DNA of 64,000 nucleotides from Oscillatoriales cyanobacterium M59_W2019_021 (GCA_015295945.1 DVED01000156.1:1-64000); one strand, 5' to 3'. Shown: positions 10,585 through 20,320, counted from the first letter of the stretch. A program made the numbers and translations. The notes: generated by a model not told the origin, from the sequence alone.

Positions 10585-11051
10585 CAGTTTTCATGAAGCC
10601 TGACATAAAGCGACGATTGCCGTTTCCAGGTTTCAGGATTGTCCGGGAAAAAGGCTTCCCGCGTAGGCGTTACTGCGATCGCCCAATTGGATTATCGGCA
10701 CGATAGCCGATTTCCAAAAACCTTATTTTCTCATCAGGTCTCACACACCCAATAACCGAATCGACAAGTCATTCACTTAAATTTTCAGAAGAGCGATCCG
10801 AAATCGGAGTACAGAAGTTTGGATGGATCTGTATTCGATTTTGTTCGGAAGCGTTTGGGTCTTTTAGGCGCTTTCCATTAGAGTCAGGATTCTCGAATCG
10901 AACTCGAACAAAACGGTCAATGAACTTTGCTGCAAATCACAATGATTCCACCAAGTCTCCCCGGTTCGTTCTGTATCGATCGCTACATTTTGTCGGGTTT
11001 GCGCCACTTTTTACCAAAAAAATTAGAAAAATTGCAGGATTCGAGGGCATT
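10585..11051. other. 467-bp gap between amt1 and purE, amt1 control region
   Basis: No gene is supported. The segment is the 5' side of the minus-strand amt1 gene and contains the candidate NtcA site at 10973-10986. The composition is AT-richer than in the flanking genes, as expected for a long leader or promoter. No convincing -10/-35 pair was found. Confidence 0.5.
10973..10986 (-). promoter_or_regulatory. Candidate NtcA-binding site GTA-N8-TAC
   Basis: GTATCGATCGCTAC matches the palindromic NtcA consensus GTA-N8-TAC exactly. On the minus strand it lies upstream of amt1, a gene usually activated by NtcA under nitrogen limitation. At the expected 22-23 bp downstream the sequence is TGGAAT rather than TAN3T, so the -10 match is weak. 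The core overlaps a HIP1-like CGATCGC, so a chance match is possible. Confidence 0.4.
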
Positions 11052-11576
11052 TCACCCCGATTGGCTGGAAGACATCCCCTCGAGGTAGGCGGCGTACCCC
11101 TGCCGATCGAGTTGGGTTTGTTTTGCCATCACCGCATCTGCTAAACTTTGGCGGTACTGCTGCACTCGCGCCAACAACTCCGGGCGATCGGCGGCTAGCA
11201 TCTGGACGGCGAGCAATCCGGCATTTTGGGCGTTGCCGATGGCGACGGTTGCCACGGGAATCCCCCGAGGCATCTGGACGATGGAATAGAGGGAATCGAC
11301 CCCTTGGAGGTGGCGGGTGGCGACGGGGACGCCGATCACGGGTAACGGAGTCAGCGATGCCACCATTCCCGGCAAATGCGCCGCCCCTCCCGCTCCGGCG
11401 ATCATCACTTTCAGCCCGCGTTGGTGGGCGGTTTTAGCGTACTCTACCATGCGATCGGGGGTGCGGTGGGCGGAGACGATCGCCACCTCGCAGGGAACCT
11501 CAAACTCCTCGCAAACCGCGATCGCTGCTTGCATCGTCGGCAGGTCGGAATCGCTGCCCATAATAATTCCAATCAT
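11052..11576 (-). CDS. purE: N5-carboxyaminoimidazole ribonucleotide mutase PurE
   Basis: Purine biosynthesis enzyme that rearranges N5-CAIR to CAIR. The 174-residue length is typical for class I PurE. Visible: GSDSDLPTM at residues 7-15, the active-site SAHRTPDRM near residues 40-48, [12 protein letters not shown] near 62-73, and the nucleotide-binding segment [20 protein letters not shown]. The start ATG at 11574-11576 gives the standard [12 protein letters not shown]-terminus. It is divergent from nagA across a tandem heptamer tract. Confidence 0.96.
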   Translation of the reverse strand: MIGIIMGSDSDLPTMQAAIAVCEEFEVPCEVAIVSAHRTPDRMVEYAKTAHQRGLKVMIAGAGGAAHLPGMVASLTPLPVIGVPVATRHLQGVDSLYSIVQMPRGIPVATVAIGNAQNAGLLAVQMLAADRPELLARVQQYRQSLADAVMAKQTQLDRQGYAAYLEGMSSSQSG

Positions 11577-11582
11577 TTGTTG

Positions 11583-11638
11583 TTAGTGGTTAGTGGTTAG
11601 TGGTTAGTGGTTAGTGGTTAGTGGTTAGTGGTTAGTCG
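11583..11638. repeat. Tandem heptamer (TTAGTGG)7 plus one imperfect unit
   Basis: Seven exact copies of TTAGTGG run from 11583 to 11631 and are followed by TTAGTCG. This is a short tandemly repeated repetitive (STRR) sequence typical of filamentous cyanobacteria. It sits between the divergent starts of purE (11576) and nagA (11740), so changes in copy number would alter promoter spacing. Shorter TTAGTGG/TAACAACTAACAA tracts occur at about 23735-23775. Confidence 0.85.
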
Positions 11639-11739
11639 CTTTGCTCCCCCTGCTCAAGAAAGCTCCCCCTGCTTCCCCTGCTGCTTCCCCTGCCTCCCCT
11701 GCTCGAGAAAGCTCCCCCCGCTCTCTGCCTTCTACACTC

Positions 11740-12885
11740 ATGCTCGAGAATTTAACTATTATCAATGCGCGCGTGCCGGGTTATACCCAACTCCAGCGAA
11801 TTTTGACGGACGATCGGGGGTCGATCGCCCGGATCAAACCGATGGAAATATCGGAGTTATCCGCAACAGAAACCCTCGATGTGGGGGGAGATTGGATGTC
11901 TTTGGGGGGGGTAGATTTGCAGATTAATGGGGCGCTGGGTTTGGCGTTTACGGACGTGGAACGGGCGGATTTGCCGAAGTTGGGGGAAATTTGTCGGTTT
12001 TTGGGGGAGCGGGGAGTAGATGGTTTTTTACCGACGTTGGTGACAACCTCGGTGGAGAAGATCGGGCGATCGCTCTCCGTTTTTGCCGAGTTGATGGCGG
12101 GGCAATCGCCAGAGGAGGGGGCGCAAATTTTGGGCGTTCATCTCGAAGGACCCTTCCTCAATCCCCAGAAACGGGGGGCGCATCCAGCCGAGTATTTGCT
12201 GCCGCTGACGGTGGAGAACGTGAAGCGGGTGTTGGGGGATTATGCCGAGGTGGTGAAGGTGATGACCTTGGCGCCGGAATTGGAGGCGGGGGGAGAGGCA
12301 ATCGCCTATTTACGATCGTTGGGGATTACGGTGAGTTTGGGGCATTCCCTGGCAACGGCAGCAGACGCGCATTTAGCGTTCGATCGCGGGGCGACGATGG
12401 TCACTCACGCCTTCAATGCGATGCCGGGATTGCATCACCGAGAACCGGGGCTTCTGGGGGCAGCGATCGCCCGCTCTGGGGTACGTTGCGGGTTTATTGC
12501 CGACGGCGAACACGTTTGCCCGACGATGTTACAGATTTTACTCGCGGCAGGTCAGGGCGATCGGGGCTTATTCTTAGTCAGCGATGCCTTGGCGCCTTTG
12601 GGGTTGCCGGATGGGGTGTATCCCTGGGACAGCCGCCAAATCGAGGTGAAAAACGGTACGGCAAGGCTGCCGGATGGTACGCTTTCGGGGACGACGCTAC
12701 CGTTGTTGGCGGGAGTGGAAAACTTGGTTAATTGGGGGATTTGCGAGGTGGACACGGCGATCGCTCTAGCTACAATTTCCCCGAGACGGGCGATCGGGAT
12801 CGAACCTTGGATCGGTCAGCGGATTTCGCAGTTATTGCGCTGGAAGCAGGGATCGGGTTGGAGTTGGAAGCGGGTTTTTAAGTAA
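11740..12885 (+). CDS. nagA: N-acetylglucosamine-6-phosphate deacetylase
   Basis: Metal-dependent amidohydrolase that deacetylates GlcNAc-6-P in amino-sugar salvage. Starting at the ATG at 11740 it is 381 residues, normal for NagA. The frame is open back to 11641, but that stretch only translates the dispersed repeat (ASPAASPASPARES), so it is excluded. Visible: HLEGPFLNPQKRGAH, GHSLATAADAHLAF, THAFNAMPGLHHREPG and the catalytic aspartate in LVSDALAPLG. No nagB or sugar transporter is adjacent. The TAA stop falls in an AAGTAAT tandem repeat. Confidence 0.93.
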   Translation: MLENLTIINARVPGYTQLQRILTDDRGSIARIKPMEISELSATETLDVGGDWMSLGGVDLQINGALGLAFTDVERADLPKLGEICRFLGERGVDGFLPTLVTTSVEKIGRSLSVFAELMAGQSPEEGAQILGVHLEGPFLNPQKRGAHPAEYLLPLTVENVKRVLGDYAEVVKVMTLAPELEAGGEAIAYLRSLGITVSLGHSLATAADAHLAFDRGATMVTHAFNAMPGLHHREPGLLGAAIARSGVRCGFIADGEHVCPTMLQILLAAGQGDRGLFLVSDALAPLGLPDGVYPWDSRQIEVKNGTARLPDGTLSGTTLPLLAGVENLVNWGICEVDTAIALATISPRRAIGIEPWIGQRISQLLRWKQGSGWSWKRVFK

Positions 12886-12903
12886 TAAGTAATAAGTAAT
12901 AAG
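12880..12903. repeat. Tandem heptamer (AAGTAAT)3 overlapping the nagA stop
   Basis: AAGTAAT is repeated three times and then begins a fourth copy. The first unit contains the last lysine codon and the TAA stop of nagA. The same unit follows dctM (about 41418-41441) and precedes the repeat at 29477. Confidence 0.75.
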
Positions 12904-12912
12904 CCATGTTGG

Positions 12913-13017
12913 TTAGGACAAATTTTTGTAGGGGCTTAGCATTTACTCGACAATCTTGTCCGCTCACCCACAAAGTTTATGCAAATGCTAAGCCTAAGCC
13001 AGATCGTCATGTCCTAA
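12913..13017. mobile_element. 105-bp MITE-like element, TTAGGAC/GTCCTAA ends, copy 1
   Basis: Begins TTAGGAC and ends GTCCTAA. The internal words TTTTTGTAGGGG, CAATCTTGTCCGC and AAAGTTTATGCAAATGCT are shared, in order and spacing, with the element at 53361-53498. The centre contains a second inverted pair, TTAGCATTT / AAATGCTAA, so the whole folds as a long hairpin. No ORF. Confidence 0.7.
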
Positions 13018-13036
13018 CTAGAGCATCACTTTCAAC

Positions 13037-13236
13037 AGGCGGTTAAAACCGCGCCTACAAGAACAAAACCCGCCTGCGCGGGTTAGCTTAAATGGCTTCC
13101 TCGTCTGCATTCGCACAGCGTTCTTGGCGGGTCGGCAAACTTTATTTTTGTTACTGCGAATTCCAGATGCCGGTTTTTTGGCTTTCCCAGTCTTCTTCAG
13201 AAGACTTTAACTGTTAGCCTGGGGTTTAAACCCCAG
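13037..13236. repeat. Palindromic repeats downstream of cysQ
   Basis: Two elements sit in this gap. At 13037-13090, GGCGGTTAAAACCGC followed by CGCCTACA and the palindrome AACCCGCCTGCGCGGGTT matches the family seen at 5101-5147. At 13217-13236, CCTGGGGTTTAAACCCCAGG is a perfect 20-base palindrome 28 bp after the minus-strand stop of the CysQ-like gene. It could stop transcription although it lacks a T-run. Between them nothing else is recognised. Confidence 0.65.
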
Positions 13237-13263
13237 GCGGGCTATATTGCTTGCCAGATGTTG

Positions 13264-14223
13264 TTAACCAGCTAAGGCGTCGATCGCCTTTTGGTGGATC
13301 GTGCCATTACTCACTACAACGCCTTGGTTGTCCACCATTTTCGCGCCCTTAGAGAAATCTAGAGGCTTGCCGTACATATCGGTGACTTTGCCGCCCGCTT
13401 CTTCTACGACAATGACTCCGGCAGCGTGATCCCAAATTTTTTCCCGGTAGTCGGGGGATTTGGGGGAAGGCAAGCGCAGGTAGAGGAGCGCTTGTCCGGA
13501 TGCCACCGCGCCGTATTTGGCTTGGGAGTCCATGCGGAGGGAGGGGGCGGTAATACCCACGGCTTGGGCGATCGCGGCTTGTCGGGATTGGTCGCCGTGA
13601 CCGGATTCCACGCTTTCGACGAACCGCAAACTTTCGGTATCGTCCATGCTGGCAACCCGGATCGGTTGCAAATCGCCGCCGGAGAGGGGTGCTTGGTAAG
13701 CGCCTTCACCGCGTACGGCAACGAAGAGGGTTCCCACTTCTCCGGTTGCCATGGGTAAGGCAGGACAGGCTAACACGCCGACTTTGATTTCGCCGCCTTC
13801 CACCAGTGCCAAGGCAACGGCGTATTGATCTTGGCGCAAAAATCCTTTGGTTCCGTCGATGGGATCGAGCGTCCAGTAGCGATCGCTCACCGTACCGTTG
13901 CCGCGATCGATCCAAGCGATAATATTTTCGGGAGTGGCATCGGAGCGCAATTCCTTGGCATATTCAACCACTCGATCGAGGGGTTCTTTCATGTCCGGTT
14001 GCGACAAGGTGGCGGCATCCTCTTCTGCCACGATGGGATCGTCGCCAAACGCATCGGACACGGCTTTGCAAATCAGCGCCTGCGATCCGTAGTCGGCAAC
14101 GGTGACGGGACTTTTATCGCTTTTCTCGATCGCGGCGGGAATCGACTGGCGAACTTGCTGGCACAGTTTCGCGGCGGCGATTGCCGCATCGATGGCGACT
14201 TGCTTTTCTTTTTCGTAGGACAT
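13264..14223 (-). CDS. cysQ: 3'(2'),5'-bisphosphate nucleotidase CysQ/HAL2-like (inositol monophosphatase superfamily)
   Basis: Lithium-sensitive, Mg-dependent phosphatase that hydrolyses 3'-phosphoadenosine 5'-phosphate and keeps sulfate assimilation and sulfotransferase reactions running. The 319 residues contain the superfamily metal ligands: EED (67-69), DPIDGTKGF (120-128) and WDHAAG near residue 264. The SPVTVADYGSQ segment and overall length favour the HAL2/PAP phosphatase branch over plain inositol monophosphatase. PAP is the by-product of PAPS-dependent sulfotransferases, and one such domain lies in this window (minus strand, 24485-29455). Monocistronic. Confidence 0.85.
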   Translation of the reverse strand: MSYEKEKQVAIDAAIAAAKLCQQVRQSIPAAIEKSDKSPVTVADYGSQALICKAVSDAFGDDPIVAEEDAATLSQPDMKEPLDRVVEYAKELRSDATPENIIAWIDRGNGTVSDRYWTLDPIDGTKGFLRQDQYAVALALVEGGEIKVGVLACPALPMATGEVGTLFVAVRGEGAYQAPLSGGDLQPIRVASMDDTESLRFVESVESGHGDQSRQAAIAQAVGITAPSLRMDSQAKYGAVASGQALLYLRLPSPKSPDYREKIWDHAAGVIVVEEAGGKVTDMYGKPLDFSKGAKMVDNQGVVVSNGTIHQKAIDALAG

Positions 14224-14605
14224 AAATTCAAACTAAAAATCGCTGAGAACAATTCAGAAGAGAGTGGCAAGGGAGACGAGAAGAGATCTCGAACGCAAAC
14301 TCAGACACAATACTCGAGTGTAACGAACCGTCGATGGATTCGGTAGGCAGATGCTCTCCTCTGGCCGGGAGAATTCGATGCTGCGCGCCCAGAGGGCAGT
14401 TTCTCCAATGTAGCTCGATCGACCCGCCGAGGTCGATATTGCAAGGCAACTTCCACAATCTCGCTTTCGCAAGAAAGACTGTGGTGGAAATCCGATAAGT
14501 TCTTAGACTTTTACATTTTTAATTTTTAATTTTTAATTCTGCGATCGGTACTAGGCAGAGCGACCCACCCCGTGCTACGCTCTAAAACCGAGAAGGTTGC
14601 AATTC
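14224..14605. other. Divergent intergenic region, no gene seen
   Basis: Separates cysQ (minus) from the giant glycosyltransferase (plus). AATTTTTAATTTTTAATTTTTAATT at about 14512-14537 is a short tandem AT tract. GAGAAGG at 14590-14596 is a plausible Shine-Dalgarno for the ATG at 14606. No terminator or RNA gene was recognised. Confidence 0.5.
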
Positions 14606-17600
14606 ATGACACTCGCGACTTCGACGGCAGCAATTCTAATGACCGAATGGCAGTTAAAAACCCCCGTTGCTTTTTTAATTTTCAATCGACCCGATGTCAC
14701 GGAAAGGGTTTTTGAGACGATTCGCCAAGCCAAACCGCCGAAATTGTTGGTCGTTGCCGACGGACCGAGAGCCGATCGACCGGGGGAAGCCCAAAAGTGC
14801 GCGGCAACTCGGGCGATCGTCGATCGGATAGATTGGGATTGCCAAGTTTTTAAGAACTATTCGGACACTAATTTAGGCTGTCGCCATCGCGTGGCAAGTG
14901 GCTTGACTTGGGTTTTTGAAACCGTTGAAGAAGCGATTATTTTAGAAGACGATTGCTTGCCGCATCCTAGCTTTTTTCGATTTTGTGAGGAATTACTCGA
15001 TCGATATCGCGACGACAATCGAGTGATGGCAATTTCCGGAGATAACTTTCAATTTGGAAACCGCACCCTAACCACCAGCTACTATTTTTCTCGATATATG
15101 CACGTTTGGGGTTGGGCAACCTGGCGTCGAGCTTGGCAGTTTTACGACCTGGATATGAAAGCTTGGTCGCACGTTCGGGAAACAAATTGGTTGACCCAAA
15201 AGCTACAAAGCGATCGCGCCGCTCAATTTTGGTCGTCTCTATTTCAAAATGCTTATTCGGGATTTAATACCTGGGACTATGCCTGGGTATTTGCCTGCTG
15301 GATGCGAGATGGATTGGTGATTTTACCGAATGTCAATTTGATTTCTAATCTTGGATTTGGCGCGGAGGCAACCCATACAAAAGAAGTCAATATTTTTAGC
15401 AATATGAAAGCGGAAGAAATGATATTTCCGCTCGTTCATCCAACTTCCATTGTCCGGGATATTAAAGCCGATTGGTTTACAGAAAAAAACTTGTATAGTG
15501 GTGACAATGAAAAGGTGAGTATATCGATCTCAAACCCATCTAAATCTGAAGACGATCGACAAATGGAAGATAAGGGAATAGAAGTTTGTAAGGTTTGCGG
15601 TTCTCTGTCTCGTCCCTTCGATCGAGCGACACTCCTGCAGAAATACGAGGTGAACTACTTCCAATGCTCGCAGTGTGGTTTTGTGCAAACGGAAGAACCT
15701 TATTGGCTTGAAGAAGCCTATTCTAGCGCGATCGCCAGTAGCGATGTAGGATTGGTCGCACGGAATTTGATGTTTTCCCAAATTACCAGTCGTTTAATCT
15801 TTAGCTGCTTTCATCGCCAAGGAAAATTTTTAGATTATGGCGGTGGATATGGTTTATTCGTTCGTTTGATGCGCGATTTGGGATTAGATTTTTATTGGCA
15901 CGATCGATATGCCTCGAATTTATTTTCCCAGGGATTTGAAGTAGAAGACTCTGACGATCGACGGTTTGAACTGGTAACGGCTTTTGAGCTATTCGAGCAT
16001 TTCGCAAATCCGCAGCAAGAAGTAGAACGGTTACTGAAATTTTCCAAAAACATTTTATTCAGTACCGAACTACTCCCAAATACCAATCCCAAACCCCACG
16101 AATGGTGGTACTATGCCACTCACGAAGGTCAGCATATCTCACTCTACACGCCAAAAGCGCTATCAATTCTCGCTCGGAAATTTAACTTGAATCTCTATTC
16201 CAACGGTCAAAACTTGCATTTGCTAACGGAAAAGACGATCGATCCGAATTTATTCCAACGATCCGTTCAATACCAACCCCCTCAATCGGTACTTCCTTCG
16301 CGCATCCCTCAAGATTATCAAGCAGCCATTGCCAGAATCGAACGTCAAAAAACAACACTTAATATCGGAACGAAGAAGATCGAAATGAAGTCTCAAGATC
16401 GAGTTAAAATTTTAATCGATGCCGTTTTCTTTCAACTTTATCAAACGGGTATCGCTCGGCTATGGAGATCGTTACTCGAAGAGTGGTCAACCGGAGATTT
16501 TGCCAAACAGATTCTCGTTCTCGATCGCGCTGGAACCGCACCGCGAATTCCCGGAATCAAGTATCTTTGCCTTCCTCGATACGACTATAACAATACAGAA
16601 GCCGATCGGCAAACACTGCAAAAGATTTGCGATGAAGAAGCGATCAATATTTTTGTTTCTTCATATTATACAACTCCGGTTACCACTCGATCGGTTTTCA
16701 TGGCTTATGACATGATTCCCGAGATTGCTGGATATAACCCGGAAAATCCCATGTGGCGAGAAAAAAAATACGGCTTAGAACACGCTTCATCGTACATTGC
16801 CATTTCCGAAAATACCGCACAAGATTTAGTTCGGCTATTTCCGCAGATCGATCGAGACTCCATAACTGTATCGCATTGTGGAGTTAGTTCTGTCTTTTCT
16901 GCGGCAAGTTCGACTGAAATTGAAAGCTTTAAACAGAAGTATGGAATCTCTAAACCCTACTTTATGCTGGTCGGGATGAGAGTGGGTTATAAGAATGCGA
17001 TTTTATTTTTCAAAGCATTAAATGAATTAGAAAACAAACACGAATTTGAAATTGTCTGTACGGGTGGGGGACCGCAGCTAGAGCCAGAATTTCAACCGTA
17101 CATTTCCGGTATTAAAGCTCATATGGTGCAACTGAGCGATGAAGACTTGCGTACTGCCTACTCGGGAGCCGTTGCCTTAGCTTTTCCTTCCCAATACGAG
17201 GGTTTTGGATTACCCGTTTTGGAGGCGATGGCGTGTGGATGTCCGGTGATTACCTGCCGAAAATCTTCGCTGCCAGAAGTTGGCGGAAATGCCGTTATTT
17301 ACGTGGACGAACAAGATGTCGCGGGGATGGCAAATGCCTTGCGCGAAGTCCAAAAAGCTGAAGTTCGTAATGCTTTAATAACTGCGGGTCTTGATCGCGC
17401 CAAGCAGTTTTCTTGGTCAAAGATGGCAAATCGAGTCAGTGAAGCTTTAATTAAAGCTGCTGGTTGCTCTACCTCATCTGTAAGTTCTTCACCTGTATTC
17501 TCCGATGGACTCTTAACTCAAATTCAAGCGTATCAACAAAATTCTCTCGATCGCAATTCTCTTCCAATTTTACAACAAGCTCGCAAAAAGCTGGCTCAAT

Positions 17601-20269
17601 ATTGGCTGAATTTACCTGCGGATCGACTTGAAAGTGAATATCAAAGTGAATTGGGAAAACTTCATTTAGCGTTCTGGAATAGCGGCTTTAAAAATGAGTT
17701 ACGAACTGAAGAAGAAAAGCTAATTGCTACACAAATATCTGCAAAAGTTGCAAAAGGATTTAATGAGTTGGATGCGATCCAAGCATTGATTGCTGCCACA
17801 TTATATTTCTATCCCCACCAACTTTCGATACAATACCAACGAGCGCCAATTCCCAACTGGTTTGCGGCATCTTACCTGCAATTCATGTTTGAATCGCCGC
17901 GTTTGTTTCAAGAACTGGGAGAAGTCGATCGCTATGCTGATTATTTCCACGGTTGGATCGATTATCTTCACGGTAATATTACCAGCAATCCCGATTTTGA
18001 GGTTTGGAAATACGTTTCTTCAGTGTTTGCCAACCAAGCCAATTTAACGCCGTTATACTTTAGTGGCAGCGATTTAAAACAAGAACAAAGCCAGCGATCG
18101 CAAATTCTCGAGTTGTATCTGAAGCAAAATGGCTGTCAACTCGACTATACGTTCCCAGAACGATCGACCACTCGATCCAAAATTCGGTTGGGAATTCTCT
18201 GTCAAAACTTTTATCCTTCGGCAGAAACTTTTACCGTTCTTCCGGTATTTGAACATCTCGATCGCGATCGCTTTGAAGTCTATCTCTATGCTTTAGATGT
18301 TGGAAATACATCCTCCGAACAGTTAGTGCGCGATCGATCGGATAAGTTCGTCCATTTAAGCGATAAAAATCTCGATAGTCTTGTGCAAACTCTACGTGCT
18401 GACGACTTAGATATCATTTTAATTGGTAGTAATATTACTGCGCGTTCTTACCCGCTAACCTTACTATCCATGCACCGCTTGGCTCGAATTCAAACTGTTT
18501 CTCTTGCCGATCCCGTTACTACGGGAATGCGAAATATTGACTATTATATTGCCGGGAACTTAACTGTTTCTGACACTGCACAACAATCTTATCAAGAGAA
18601 ATTAGTAACGATCGACGGTTCCGGTTTGTGCTTCCGCTTTCCTCCCGATCCCGCACCCACTCTCAATCCTACGCGCCAAAGTTGGGGAGCAAACGAGGGG
18701 ACGACGATCTTTATTTCCGGCTCGAATTTTCGTAAAATTAACCCCGAAGTTCGTCATACTTGGGCAAAAATTCTCGCTGCCGTTCCCAACTCAATTTTAG
18801 CGTTATATCCCTTCGGACCGAATTGGGGTCGCCATCCTCAATTAGAACTGCCATTTTACCAAAATTTACAAGCGGTTTTCGCGCAATATGGCATCGCTCC
18901 CAATCGGTTAGTTTTAATCAAAACACTTCCCAATACCGCCGATATTCGGAAATGTTTGGAAATTGCCGACATTTATCTCGATTCTTATCCCTATTCCGGT
19001 GCAGCATCGGCACTCGATCCTCTCAAAGTTCATTTACCGATCGTGACGATGGAAGGTCGAGAACTGCGCCATCGACAATCGGCAGCATTATTAAAAGAGT
19101 TGCAAATTCCTGATTTAATTGCTCGCAGCGAATCGGAGTATATTCAGTTAGCCGTTTCTCTGGGAACAAATCCTCAGTTACGCCAACAGAAACGGATGGA
19201 CATTCAACAGAAGATGCGGCAAACTCCCCAATTCTTGGATAGTCGATCGTACTCTGAAAAAATGGGAGCGTTGTTCCAGAAACTTTTCCGCGAGTGGCAA
19301 TCGCCGGGAAGCAAATTGACGATCAAATCCAACGTTTCTCAGTTTCCCACTCAAATCGGTCGAATTGAAGAAGATCGATCGCCACTAACACCGCAACTTC
19401 TCGATCGCCTTTCCGGTTGCCTCAACCTCTATCAAATCGATCCGTCCGATCGCACGACGATTTCCGAACTGATGCCATTGCGGCGAAAATTAGCCGAACA
19501 TTTATTAACGATAACGCCTCATGAATTAGAAAATCTTTATCAAAGTGAAGTGGGAAAAGCTTATCGAGCGTTACTTAAAAGTGGCATTCAAAAACAACCG
19601 AATGATAATAACGATGGACTCTTCGTACAACAGTTAACCCAACAAGGTGTAGGCTTAACTAATCCTCAAGCTGTTAATGCTTTGATGGGAGCGATGTTGT
19701 ACTACGCTCCGGGAACGCTGAAAGTTCAAAACTATCGCGATCGCCTGCCGAAATGGTTAATTGAAGATTACGAGCAAGTGTTTGAAAGCGATATCTCCAC
19801 ATCGTCCTCTTCTCAACCTCAAGTTGCCAATTCTCCAGAGATTTCCAATTTACCTCAGCTTTCGATCGAATTTCTCAATCGTCTTTTAGGTTGTGTCAAT
19901 CTCTACGAAATCGATCCCTCAGAACCTTCGATTATTTCCGAATTGCATCAACTCCGCCGCCAGCTTTCCGAATATTGGCTGAAAGTTCCCACGGATGGAC
20001 TGGAAACTCTGTATAAAGCAGAAGTCGGTCGGCGTTACCAAGCCTTGCTAAAAAGCGGTTTTCAAAAAGAATCGATTCCTGAAACCGATCGCACTTTCGT
20101 ACAGGAAATTACCCAAATTGCTTCTAGTTCCGCTCACCCACAATCGCTCAATGCGATGTTAGCAGCAATGTTGTATTATACTCCCAGCCAATTAAAAATC
20201 CAGAACGCGCGCGATCGCCTGCCGGGATGGTTAATCGAGGATTACGAACGAGTTTTCGAGCAGTTATAA
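14606..20269 (+). CDS. Giant multidomain glycosyltransferase/methyltransferase with repeated helical modules
   Basis: About 1887 residues from the ATG at 14606, chosen over a TTG at 14597 because of the Shine-Dalgarno GAGAAGG. Domains: 10-300, GNT-I-like nucleotide-sugar transferase (TPVAFLIFNRP, ILEDDCLPHPSFF with an acidic DXD-type motif); 325-560, methyltransferase with paired CxxC (CKVCG, CSQCG) and SAM loop LDYGGGYGLF; 600-955, GT4 domain with EGFGLPVLEAMACG; 965-1110, helical module A; 1190-1570, SPINDLY/OGT-like (GT41) domain with DIYLDSYPYSGAASALDPLK; 1595-1730 and 1750-1887, helical modules B and C. Likely role: several successive steps in surface glycan or glycoprotein synthesis. 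No membrane segment. Acceptor unknown. Confidence 0.88.
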   Translation: MTLATSTAAILMTEWQLKTPVAFLIFNRPDVTERVFETIRQAKPPKLLVVADGPRADRPGEAQKCAATRAIVDRIDWDCQVFKNYSDTNLGCRHRVASGLTWVFETVEEAIILEDDCLPHPSFFRFCEELLDRYRDDNRVMAISGDNFQFGNRTLTTSYYFSRYMHVWGWATWRRAWQFYDLDMKAWSHVRETNWLTQKLQSDRAAQFWSSLFQNAYSGFNTWDYAWVFACWMRDGLVILPNVNLISNLGFGAEATHTKEVNIFSNMKAEEMIFPLVHPTSIVRDIKADWFTEKNLYSGDNEKVSISISNPSKSEDDRQMEDKGIEVCKVCGSLSRPFDRATLLQKYEVNYFQCSQCGFVQTEEPYWLEEAYSSAIASSDVGLVARNLMFSQITSRLIFSCFHRQGKFLDYGGGYGLFVRLMRDLGLDFYWHDRYASNLFSQGFEVEDSDDRRFELVTAFELFEHFANPQQEVERLLKFSKNILFSTELLPNTNPKPHEWWYYATHEGQHISLYTPKALSILARKFNLNLYSNGQNLHLLTEKTIDPNLFQRSVQYQPPQSVLPSRIPQDYQAAIARIERQKTTLNIGTKKIEMKSQDRVKILIDAVFFQLYQTGIARLWRSLLEEWSTGDFAKQILVLDRAGTAPRIPGIKYLCLPRYDYNNTEADRQTLQKICDEEAINIFVSSYYTTPVTTRSVFMAYDMIPEIAGYNPENPMWREKKYGLEHASSYIAISENTAQDLVRLFPQIDRDSITVSHCGVSSVFSAASSTEIESFKQKYGISKPYFMLVGMRVGYKNAILFFKALNELENKHEFEIVCTGGGPQLEPEFQPYISGIKAHMVQLSDEDLRTAYSGAVALAFPSQYEGFGLPVLEAMACGCPVITCRKSSLPEVGGNAVIYVDEQDVAGMANALREVQKAEVRNALITAGLDRAKQFSWSKMANRVSEALIKAAGCSTSSVSSSPVFSDGLLTQIQAYQQNSLDRNSLPILQQARKKLAQYWLNLPADRLESEYQSELGKLHLAFWNSGFKNELRTEEEKLIATQISAKVAKGFNELDAIQALIAATLYFYPHQLSIQYQRAPIPNWFAASYLQFMFESPRLFQELGEVDRYADYFHGWIDYLHGNITSNPDFEVWKYVSSVFANQANLTPLYFSGSDLKQEQSQRSQILELYLKQNGCQLDYTFPERSTTRSKIRLGILCQNFYPSAETFTVLPVFEHLDRDRFEVYLYALDVGNTSSEQLVRDRSDKFVHLSDKNLDSLVQTLRADDLDIILIGSNITARSYPLTLLSMHRLARIQTVSLADPVTTGMRNIDYYIAGNLTVSDTAQQSYQEKLVTIDGSGLCFRFPPDPAPTLNPTRQSWGANEGTTIFISGSNFRKINPEVRHTWAKILAAVPNSILALYPFGPNWGRHPQLELPFYQNLQAVFAQYGIAPNRLVLIKTLPNTADIRKCLEIADIYLDSYPYSGAASALDPLKVHLPIVTMEGRELRHRQSAALLKELQIPDLIARSESEYIQLAVSLGTNPQLRQQKRMDIQQKMRQTPQFLDSRSYSEKMGALFQKLFREWQSPGSKLTIKSNVSQFPTQIGRIEEDRSPLTPQLLDRLSGCLNLYQIDPSDRTTISELMPLRRKLAEHLLTITPHELENLYQSEVGKAYRALLKSGIQKQPNDNNDGLFVQQLTQQGVGLTNPQAVNALMGAMLYYAPGTLKVQNYRDRLPKWLIEDYEQVFESDISTSSSSQPQVANSPEISNLPQLSIEFLNRLLGCVNLYEIDPSEPSIISELHQLRRQLSEYWLKVPTDGLETLYKAEVGRRYQALLKSGFQKESIPETDRTFVQEITQIASSSAHPQSLNAMLAAMLYYTPSQLKIQNARDRLPGWLIEDYERVFEQL

Positions 20270-20320
20270 TTTGATATGGGAAAATCGATGATGTCGAAGA
20301 TTCTATCGATATAAGGTAGA

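Noticed and set aside
11583-11638. Possible CRISPR array
   Set aside because: Seven-base direct repeats with no spacers; this is a tandem STRR tract.
11641-11739. N-terminal extension of NagA
   Set aside because: It encodes KKAPPASPAASPASPARESS, which is the translation of the CCCCTGCTTCCCCTGC repeat. Family N-termini begin at MLENLTIINA.
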